Of a DNA stretch of 64,000 bases, positions 39,001 to 51,000 are shown piece by piece. This DNA comes from Epiperipatus broadwayi (taxonomy: Eukaryota > Onychophora > Udeonychophora > Euonychophora > Peripatidae). Where the stretch lies: NCBI GenBank assembly GCA_028023455.1, contig JAQFVV010012397.1, positions 2,473,501 to 2,537,500 on the forward strand, in the 5' to 3' direction. The translations under genes and the position numbers were made by a program. Position 1 is the first letter of the stretch, and each line of letters starts with the position of its first letter. A model generated the notes under the pieces. The model saw only the letters and a program-made list of their open reading frames with translations. It made no database searches and was not told the DNA's origin.

Positions 39001-42000
39001 TAAAGAAATGTTTAAAAAAGCATCTAAGTTACATTTGTATATTTTAAAAAAAACTATAAAATTACTTACAAAATTAAGTTCTATTTTTCCCACATTAAAT
39101 AAGATGGCATCTTGTTTTTCTTTAACATATATTTAATTGGGCCAGAGCAAGTTTACTGTTAAATAAATATTTATTAATACTTTTACAGAATACGGTATTT
39201 TTTACTATAGATGCATTTCTTCTATAAGATTTTTAACATCAGTTTATTCTTTTTTATAAGGGTCACTAGACAGAAGAAATTTTAGTTCCTTATTAACAAA
39301 TTTATATCTGAATTTTTAGCAAACTGCATCATTTGTTTCTATTTCCATTTCACTTTAATCTTTTAGCAATAACAATTTTTTGACATATGCAGCATAGAAC
39401 CTGAAAAATTTGTTACAATTTTTATTAAAATACTGTTGTTATATTGCATTTTCATATTTAATTACTGAGAAAAATTAATATTGAGAACAAATCTAGAAAT
39501 ACAGATCTAAACAATTAAATGATGATAAAATTTAATAATATAAATCAGAAACCCTAAGAATGGCAATAACAATATAGTAAATTTTTTTTCCATGGCGCAG
39601 GCAAAAAGTTCCAAAGGTTCACCAAAATTCTATCACCATCATCATTAAATGTTGATGTAACCAAACGAAATTTTTATTATTATTTTTGATTATTTTCTAT
39701 TTGGCTCTGAATTTAATTATTAATGTTGTAGAACTAACAATTAATAACACTATTTTTTTTAAAACTTCTCATATTTTTCATTTCAACTGAGTAAGCAAAC
39801 TTCTTCAGAGATAAAAATTGGCAAATATATTTATTAAATTTTAAGCCAATAAACATTAAATGATCACTATTTCTTAAGCTTGCTTATAACTTATTAAAAC
39901 AGGTAACATCCATACAATATTGCCACTCAGTGCAAGCCAGAAACTAGTCTGGGGATATTGGATGAGTAGGCACTAGATGGGGATTTTATGCACAACTTCT
40001 GGCATCCATTGATTACTCTGGCTTGCACTGAGTGGCAATACCGTATGGAGAGTTTTGCCTGTTTTATTAAATTTTATAATATAAAATCATAATCATTACA
40101 ACTTTAAATTATTTCCTTTACTATTTCAAATTTTAATGCTTGTTCCCTCAGCTGAACAAAATAAAAAGTTTTTGAAAAAAGTTTGTAAAGTCTAAACAGT
40201 AAACTGATAGATCTATAATTTCTTGAATCTTCTATTACCTTTTTTGTATAATAGAAATATAAATACATTAATCCAATCTTTTAAGCTGTATTCTTTTAAA
40301 TATAATATTGTTAATAATTTATAACAAGTAATTTTAGCTATTTTATTTTTCTTATGATTAGATTTTTTAAACATGATACTCTACATTTGACTTCAATAGG
40401 CAGAATATCTGAGATTTCATCTACATCGATTGAATATATACTTTCTTAACCAAATTCACTAAGAGAAGCATTGCTCAAAATGTAATGTTCTATATTTAGA
40501 ATTTGTTTAATCTTTTTAAATTTTTTCTTTGATATATATTTTTTTAATTGAACAATAATTAAAAGAACAGATTATCTTAAGTCATCTATTCATGATTTTT
40601 TGTTGTTTTGTCTAATTCAGAATATTCCATTAAATCTTGTTTTTCTTAACACTTCCACTTTTATATCATAATTTTAATAGTATATTAAACTTTTTTAATT
40701 TTCTTAAAAACTTTCCCTCCAACAATTGAATTTGTTTTACACAAAATAAGATGACTCAGTTCATTATTCAAATCATTTAAACTCTTTGAATTTAACAAGT
40801 TCTTAAAAGGCATAAATCTAAACATAACTATTTATTAAGACGCTCCAAAGCTATATGTATTAAAATGGGCCTATGGTTTTCCTCCCCTTATAGATTTATA
40901 CAATTCTATATAAGAATATATGAGAATTTAAACTCTGGGATTAATGGATGTTAGAAATAGCCACACTGACTATTTGAATACCTAACTAATGATGATCAGA
41001 TTGGATACCCAGCCATATTTTGTCATCATCATTTCCATCAAACATATCTAAGTACAAAGAGGATCCATCACTTGTCTCTATAGATGCTATTTATTATTTA
41101 AAACATATTTTCTATACTACAGATTAGGGTGTCACCTCTAAAACAAGAAACATCTATAGGACAGATTCAAATCCCTTCTTAGCTTCTTATAATCTGATAA
41201 CTCCTCCATTTATCCACTACTAGCTCAAAAAAAGAAAACATAGCAATGCATCACAGAATATGAGTAATAGGTATATTTAGCTAGTTTTAGAATGAGAGAA
41301 ATGGATAACTAAACTTAATTTATGAATATAATAAAACAAAAAAAAATTATTTATACATTTACAGTACTTACATTCCTTATATGATACTTAAGGATGAAAC
41401 TAATGCATAAAGAAAAATATATACATATATGTTTAGTGGGGTATGTATTCGTATCGGGAAAAACTCATTTAATTAGATGGAATTCAACTTATGAGTTCCA
41501 ATGTGCTTACATCTAATATAAAACAAACATATAATTATGATTATTCAACTATAACTTTAATAATACAAATAAAGACTGGAAAAATATAAATCAATCAATA
41601 AAAAGACATATACAAGTCATAATAAATATTAAATATATATTCAAGAAAAAAAAACGTTAAAATTACTCAGAGATATTTAATATTAAGTTTAATATTTGCT
41701 ATAAATATTAATATCATTATTTTTTTATGAAGACTTTTTATTTTAAATAAAAATGTATCTTACCACAGCATCAGAATTCTGATTTTACTCTTTAATTAAT
41801 CTACTAAAAATAGGTTCCAACCTTTTTAAAAAATTGAATTGTAAGACAATTTTTATTGGGAAGATTTAACACTTCATTTAATGTACTTTTCTTGAGTTAT
41901 TTTCTGGATAGAATAATAGATGACCAACTTATGCATTCATCATGGATAGGCTCATAAAAATCATGTAAAAGATAGATAGGTACTATTAATTCTAAATCCT

Positions 42001-45000
42001 TAATAGTTGGTGCATGTAGGAACGACACATTTTTAAAATTAGCATTTGCAGGAGAATACATAAATCCAGGTTTAGTTGACTAGTGTACTAATAAGGTTTT
42101 TCACTTTAGCATAGTGAGATTTTTAGCTATTGTGCCATTTTCCATATTAGCTGTAGTAAAATAGTTTACAAATTAGCTGCTTCTTAATTAACAGAAAATG
42201 CCATTCTAATCAGCTTAGATTTCTGAAATGCTGTTTAACAGTTGTTACTGTTTGAGGTAATCCAAAAGTCCTTGACAATGACAATATTACAGCTTTTTTT
42301 AAAATAAGAAAGCTTTCACCAATAAACACAAAAATTAAAAACTGCCATCTTTCACAACTTTTGTAATATCGATGCCATTTTTAGAAGAAAAAAAAGTCTC
42401 TTGCTAGTATGAATACGAATTAAAAAAAAAAAAAATAACTTGTGACTTTTAGAGAAAAAAAAAATTCTGATCCAATTACTTTTGCTTATAAGTTGAGCCC
42501 TTAAAAGGGCTTTACTATTATAAGTAGAATAGATGTATTTTTCAACAAATTTCCCTTTAAAACATATAAATTGTATAATTCTGCCTTTTATCAATGTCAG
42601 TTTTAGAAACACAGACAAACGGATTGTGGATCATTTATTAATACACTACATAACTGTATTAATTCCACTTAAGGAATTAACTTTATTACTTCCTTCTTTC
42701 TATTTTATATACCTATTTTAGTGTGTGGCCAGAAATCTTGTATGTTCAAACATTTATTTCTAAATGGATCAGGGCCTAAACTAGTATAATATAGAGATAT
42801 TTTTTATTAGTTCAAGCTTTTCCATTTTAATATCAAAATACTAAAAATCTCTTATAAGATTAAATCATTATCAATATTAAAATTTATTAAAAATTATTAT
42901 ATCTTGAACAATATCCTTGTTTTAGAACAAATGAAATTGATTTTATTTTGGGCACAATTTGTATTTCTCCATTTTCAATTAAGATTTTTTTTTCCTTGAA
43001 AAAATTAAGCAACTAATTACAAATACAATAAGAAAAAGAATAACAACTTGGAATAAACAAGTTGTTATTTTTTGCAAATTTAATTAATTTCCTCTCAACC
43101 CCCCACCGTTACCCACCCATATTTAAGCCTATCCATTCTAATAATGACATTTTTTAAAATTTATTGTTTAGCTTATATCTATTAACTTTATCTATAACTT
43201 GTACAGTTTTGGAAAGAATGAGAAACATGGGAACTAAAGGGACTTAGAGCGAAGCTCAACCTGTCATTTCTGGTGTTCAAATGTTCACTGATCTTCAAGC
43301 AGTCATTTTCTATTGAATTTTAATGTAATTTTCTTAAGTATTATTATTTTATATAGAAAAAATACATACTGTTTTTGAGTGTATGTGTGTCTATATATAT
43401 GTACAAATACTAACATATAAAATATGCAAATATATATGTATACGCCATTTAAATATATCTATGTATTTACAAAATGTAATAAACATATTTGTCAATTCTC
43501 AACTCTAAAGAAAATTATTAATCAATCAAAACAAGAATATATAGCACAATAGTCTTCTCATATCTACTATCATTGAGTCTTAAACTTTAATGTGAATATC
43601 TGAAACTAAACAATAAACAAAAATTTTGCACATTGTGGCATTAACAAAAATAAGTAATCTACAAATATATTAATGAAATTATAAAAAAACAATATCTAGC
43701 TAAATCAGAACTTTTAATTTTTTTTAGCATTCACTTCAAAATCGTTTACATTTTATTATGAGAATATTTCTTTACTTCTCTTAGACTTGCAGAATTTCCC
43801 TAGTTATTAATTTGCATTTTGGAGCCATTTATTTTTATTCACTAATTCACAATGGTTAATATGGCATAAAGTAATACTTTCATTCAAACATATGATTGAG
43901 TACTTCCCTGAATATACAAGATGAGAAAATAATCAAGATAAACACAATGCTGCTTATATAAATAGATGTACACCAAAATTTAAAAATTCTAATTTATAAA
44001 TTTTTATCAGAAGTGATAAACTGATTCATGGATTTTGAGCTCTAGATCCCATTACTCTAACACTGTATTAACCAATGAAGTTTTTTAAATTTAATATCCT
44101 TATTGCAGTTAGTGAAATATAATAAAATAAAAAAATTTTAAACATTGTGCTAAGACTACCTGCAGAATCAAATCATTGCAAAATAACTATGATGAACAAG
44201 ATGACTTAATAAATAATAATATTAAAATAAATTTTTAAAACATTATTTTCAGCAATAAAATCATTTATCACATTATCAATCATAACTCAGTTAGTTAAAC
44301 AAAGCTTGAAAAGAATTAGATATAAATTCTTTAAGGTCAATAGATATATATGAATACAATAACAAAACTAACTTTTCAATTCTATGAAACTGGGAAAGCA
44401 TATCTTGTCTTTTACATATAGAAAAGAACACAATTGCCTCAATAGAATTTTTTTTTTTTAATCAGATTTTAAAAAATGGTCATAAAAATTCTAAAAGATT
44501 TCTGCTTCAGTCCTGCTGAATTTTGTAAAGTTTGTTTTTGTTTTAAAAAAATACTATAGTACTCTGATAAATATACCAGCAATTTCTAACAACAATGTAA
44601 AATAATTGATGTTAGAAATTAATTAATCTACTAATAATCATATCAATTAATAATAATAATAATAGTAAAAAATAATTATCATGTATAAATTAGAGTCTAC
44701 CAAATAGATAAAACCAACAATTTACCTGTCGGATAGATCTTTTGATGACAAAGATACTTCTCCCATCTGAGAACGTTTGCTTTCACCTGAAACTACATCC
44801 ATACCTTTCAGAATAGAAAATAGCTGTTGTCCATTAGTATTTTTATTATTATCATCATCACTTGATGGAGATGATGACAAATGTCTCCAGGCATGTAACC
44901 AAGTATAAGATCTTTTCAATATTCTTTAAAAGAAAAAATAATTGTCTTTAAAATACATTTGATAAAATATAGCATGATGTAATATAAAATATTTAAATCT

Positions 45001-48000
45001 ATTATAATTATCAGTGGATTATGAAAAATAATGAAGTGTTAGATTATATAAATGAGAAAAAGAATTAGTACTTAAATATATATATATATATATATACGTA
45101 ATTATATAACTGAATATTTGTAAATACAGTAACTAAATAATTAAAAAATTTTATCCACTTAGAAGCGCTTTCGATTATTCCAGTAATCTATGTCAACTAA
45201 AGCTTTGAAATGCTAACTTTCCCACAATTCCGCGATCTTAACGTTTGCTGCTTGCCTGTTAATTAAGTCATGTTTATATTTGTATATTAGCATAGCCTCC
45301 TTTATTTTTCTTTTATTGTTATTTTTTTCAATTTGCAATATTTTTACACTGTTAAAATTGTTCGATCATAAAATAACTAGGAATCAAGGCATGCTGGATT
45401 ACTGTATGGCCATTAAACCAATAGTAAAAAGAGGTTATATTCCATATAAATCAAAAGTGCCAATGTCACACAAAATGGCAGGTTTGAAGTCCTTCTTATT
45501 TATAAATAATAGTCTTTGCAAATATTCATCAGATAAAAGCAAAAATATTGAAATATATTCAAATGAATTATTAAATGTTGGCTATAGTTATAATCACATA
45601 TATAATGTTATTAGAGATTTTAATACAAAATATAAAAATAAAAATTTTAATAATATTGGTTCTCCTGCTAATAAAAAAATATGGATATCAATCCCATATA
45701 TTTCAAATTATCAAGTAAAGTTTATGACGAAAATTTATAAAGATATATGTGATGTTGCATTTTACACACCTACATTAAACAAATTAATAAATAACTCCAA
45801 AGATAAAACCTCATTTATAAATAAAAATTGTGTCATTTATAAATGGATATGTAGGTGTGGCAGTAAATATATAGGTGAATCTAGATGTACGTTGGAAAAA
45901 AGAACTAAAGAACATTTGCTATTATTAAAACATATTCAGAAATCGAAACAAAATTGCATAGTAGATAATAATATTTCAGCATCTGTTTTTTATGACCATA
46001 ATAAATCATGTATTTATGGTTTTGACTTCAATGTTAACAGTGTAAAAATATTGCAAATTGAAAAAAATAACAATAAAAGAAAAATAAAGGAGGCTATGCT
46101 AATATACAAATATAAACTCGACTTAATTAACAGGCAAGCAGCAAACGTTAAGATCACGGAATTGTGGGAAAGTTAGCATTTCAAAGCTTTAGTTGACACA
46201 GATTACTGGGATAATCGAAAGCACTCTTAAGTGGATAAAATTTTTTAATTATTCAGTTACTGTATTTACAAATATTCAGTTATATAATTACGTATATTGC
46301 TTTAAAAATACAAACATCGAATCATAATATTATTACACACATATATATATATTCATCACAAGTTCTATCAAACTTCTCTTCCTCTTTCTTTATTCTTCAA
46401 ATGTTCACAGCTATTCCTAAAAATGATCTATCAATCCATTTCTCATTGTATCCTTTCCTTTACAATATAACTCATTACTTCCTTATGAATCTATCCAATT
46501 CAATGTGATATTTTTTCACCTAGACTTTTCAATATTTATTTAAGTTATCTTAGCCATTTTTCCTTGAACATTTTCCCTCTCTAATAAGAAAACTCTCTGC
46601 TCCATGCAAAACTAGAATCACAATAATATTATTGTGCTATTGCAATTAATATTTAATAATTGTATTTAATATGTTTATTTTTTAATTCCAAATTTAGCAA
46701 ACTACAAATTAATATGATTAGTTAAAACTGATAAAGTAATGATTTTCAATATAATTATGAAAAATATATTAGAAAAACAGTGGAAACTAAAAGATAAAAT
46801 ACAATGTTGAAGGAGAATGAGTATATAAAAGAATTGTTTATGGTTTAGAATTTATTTATTTGCAAAAAAGATAAGTAATTCAAGGATTTCCAACTTTTTG
46901 ATAAATTGTCTATATATGCAATACAAATTTTGAAAATAATCAATAAATAGTCAAGAACCTGCATTAGAAATAATAAAATCTTTTATTACAGTAGTCTAAA
47001 GCCACATATTGCAAGATTGAGTAACCAATAACATTAGACGGTAAAGCTATCTTTATTTCTTTTATGTTTATCCTGTTAGGCATTAAAATATGTATGGTAA
47101 ACAAAATTAACATAGAAAGGGAAGTAAAGCTTAAATTCCCTAAACTGTTTGCTGAAGAGCAGGGACGAATCAATACTATAGCTGTGGAAATTGAACTTCA
47201 TGAAGGCACAAAAGCAGTTCACTGCAAGCCTAGAAAAATACCTTTTGCTATGAAATCACAAGATGAAGCTATAGAAAATATAGTAAAGAAATGCGTATTA
47301 ACTCCGGTCGAAGACTTAGAATAGGCTACTCCTATAGTTGTCATAACGAAACAAAATGGACAAATCCGAATAAGCGGGGATTACAGGCTAACTGTAAACA
47401 AAAATATGGCCAAAACCCATATCCTGTCCCAAATGTGTGAGAGATATTAGCTGAATTGGAAGGCGCAAACTACTTCACAAAGTTGGATTTGAATGCCGCT
47501 TTTCATCGGATTCCGATGACAAAGGAAACAGCGGTGCTCCTTACCATACAACCACACAAGGAATTGTATAATTATAATCATCTACCTTTCGGCATAAAAA
47601 TCGCGCCAAATGCTTTTCAAGCTAAAATAGACACGCTGTTGGAAGGATTGGAGGGAGCAACACTGTATTTTGATGACATATTGATAACAGCGGACTCCAA
47701 AGCGGCATTACAAATTAGATTAGACAAGGTTTGCGAAAGGCTAGAAAAGTTTGGTGTAAAACTAAACATGCAAAAGTATATTTGGTGTGCTAAAGAAATA
47801 AAGTTTTTAGGACACATTATATCAAGCACAGGAATAAGACCCGATCCGGGTAAAATTAGAGCTATCATAAATGCGCTACCCCCCCACAAACATCAAGGAA
47901 CTGCAGGCTTTTTTGGGATTGGTTAATATTTTCAAAAATTTTCTGAAGGGGAAGGCACACATAACCATGCCTTTGTATGAGTTACTTCGCAAAAATCAAT

Positions 48001-51000
48001 GATGGTGTTAGAAGGAACCGCAAGAGAGCACTTTTCAGAAAACGAAAGCACTGCTTATGTCAAACCAATTGTTAGTACATTAAGAGAGCACTTTTCAGAA
48101 AACGAAAGCACTGCTTATGTCAAACCAATTGTTAGTACATTACAGCAGTAACCTCGATGTAATATTAACAATGGACGCATTCGAATACGAAATTGGGGCG
48201 GTACTCAGTCATCCGTCGCAGAATAGCGAATGCCCAATAGCATACATGTCTAGAATGTTGTCAAAAGTCGAAAATAATTACAGCCAACTAGATAATAAGG
48301 CATTGGTTGTTATATCAATGGTTCGAAAATTCCACCAATACATTTACAGCAATCAGTTAAAATAATAACAGACGACTGTCCATTGTTGAGAATATTCACC
48401 AATAAAAAAGCCGCACTGACCATTTGAGCTCAAGAATGATTCGCTGGTATAATTTGCTATCTTCATATAATTATGAATTAGTATATCAAAAAGGGAATCA
48501 AATACAGCATGCGGATGCCCTATCACGCATACAAGATGTAACAGAGAAAATGGACACTGAAATAGACATAAATTACTTAGACCATTGGAAGCCAGAAATT
48601 ATAACTAGCAACACTATAGCCAGGTGGACTCAAGAAACAGACAGATCCCAGATACTCGTAAACTGGATTAGGAAAGGATGGCGCAGCAAACGACCTCACT
48701 ATTTATATAAGCCTTTATGGAATATGCGCCGACAATTATCAACATTAAAGAGATACATAGTAATGGCAAATAAAGTATTGGTTCCCCCTGTCGGACGTTC
48801 AAAAATATTAGAAATGTTACATCAAGGGCATCCATGGGTCGTTCGCGCAAAAGCACTAACCCACAGTTATGTGTATTGGCAAGGCATGGGTACAGAAATA
48901 GAAAAGGTCATTAAAAAATGTAAATCTTGCCAAGCAACCATAAACGCACCTCAAAAGAAATTTATATCATGGCCCAAAACTGATAAACCTTGGAGCCGGG
49001 TCCATATAAACCCTGCTGGACCAATAAACGGTAAATTAATTTTAGTATTGATAGATGCTGGCTCAAAATGGGCAGAAATACAAGATAGCCAAAAATACTA
49101 GTTCAGCAGAAACTATTCGTATTCTAAGCGAAATAATCTCTCACCAGGGATCAACGGAAATTTTGTTTTTAGACAATGAGACTTGCTTTTACTTTCGACG
49201 AATTCAAGTCGTTTGTGGAAGAATGGGGAATAAATCACATCCGTTCTCCATATCACCTGGAATCCAATGGGATCGTGGAAAAGGCCGTCCAGCATTTGAA
49301 ACTAGTATTAAATAGACTAAATAAAATCAAGCTATCTGAGGCATTAAACATTGCAATGCTGCACCAACATATTACACCAACTACATCCAATGGGAAATCA
49401 CCAGCTGAAATACTGATGGGCAGAAAATCTCATAACAAGCTGTCCATTCTAATGCCTGACCATGGAAAACCACCAGCAATCAAGAAAAATACTTATGCTG
49501 CAGGGGATAATGTATGAGTATGCGATACATTACGCAAAACATGGACAGATGGTATAATAACCAAGAATTATTTCAGATCAAATCGTTGAAATACAAACCA
49601 AATCAGGGGCAAGCTACCGTCGACATATAAATCATGTCCAAAAAAACTGGACCAAAGTAAACTTCGACTATAATATGGAAACTCGAGATAAAGATACAAT
49701 TGAAAATCATAACATAGTTAATAAAGACGGTGCAGAAGACCTCATAGAGTTAGGTGATAAAGCAGAGGAAGTTTCAAATGAAGTCATGATACAGCATCCC
49801 AGATTGAATGAGACTGACGAACAGGAAGAAACCAGACTTCGTTGTAAACGTCGCTCACCTGCCTATCTATAAGATTATATATGTGACTAGTTGATAATTG
49901 GTAATAAACCATCATTAGAATGGCATTCTTAAAACTAACTTTCAGTGTAAGCATCCATTATGATTTATTTTTATAAAAGATCTACACATTTAAATTTTGA
50001 CTATACATATATATTTTATTATTATTGATGAACTGTTTGTCTAATGCCATTCGTAATAATTAAGTTACAAGATATTTGCCGCATGGAAATTGTGTTACTT
50101 TTTATTATTGATGAACTGCTTGTCTAATGTCATTCGTAATAACTAAGTATCAAGATATTTGCCGCATGGAAATTGTGTTGTTTATTAAAGAACACTTGGA
50201 AAGTGAACAATAATAGTAGAGTACTAAATGATAAGGCAAGCCAAAAAACTAATTCTATGATTACTATTAAATGGAGAAATAGACTATTAAAAGAATATGC
50301 GACTCCAGAAAAGCAGGCATTTCTCAGGAGTAGTGGGGGATAGTGTTGTGTGCTGCGCAAATTAAAATACGTGCACACGTTTTCTATAGACTTGCTTAGA
50401 TCGAGCATGATTTAAACCGGATTGAGCATGCAGCACTGCAAACCAATAAGCATAGGAATAAATATAAATGACCAATAGAGTGGAGTGTCCACTGGATCCT
50501 AATGTTCACAGACTGGAAGGGAAACTACCTATAAAAAGTATTTGCTACTAAAGATTGGGCACTCTACTAAGAAGGGCCTGGTCTGGCTTTCTTACCCAGT
50601 GAATCCCCGCTGAAGGTGCAAAGGAGGGATCTAGGCAAAATTAAAGGCCATCTCGGTCTATATTGTTGTTTGTTAGCAAGCCTCAGGGCATAGGTAATTG
50701 TACGGTAAAAATGCTTGTATAAATTTTGTATATTTTATTACAATAATTAATTGTAAATAATTATTCACTGTTACTTACAATTTTAATTTATTAATTTACT
50801 AAAGTTTTTGCACTATTATTATATTATCTGTCTATTCCACTTGTATATTGAATATGTAATGAGGGAAATATGAATGGAAGAAGACATGTAAATATAGATT
50901 TGTAGAAAAACGTAAAATCTTGGATTTACTGATAACGTCATGTTGAACACTTCAAGATTCTATTAAAAAATAGAAAGAAAAAAAAAGATTATGGATAAAT

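Larger units (their letters stand above)
38244..44725 (-). other. MRPS31 intron 2
   Basis: A 6.5-kb AT-rich intron. It holds RTE copy 3 and repeat-family copy 4 (39780-40860) and a weak tRNA-like segment (44030-44076, minus). Nothing recognisable in 38300-39780 and 40900-44000. Confidence 0.65.

Noticed and set aside
45280-45356. Hydrophobic N-terminus as signal peptide of the Penelope ORF
   Set aside because: These codons are the exact antisense of the element's own 3' end, created by the inverted copy.
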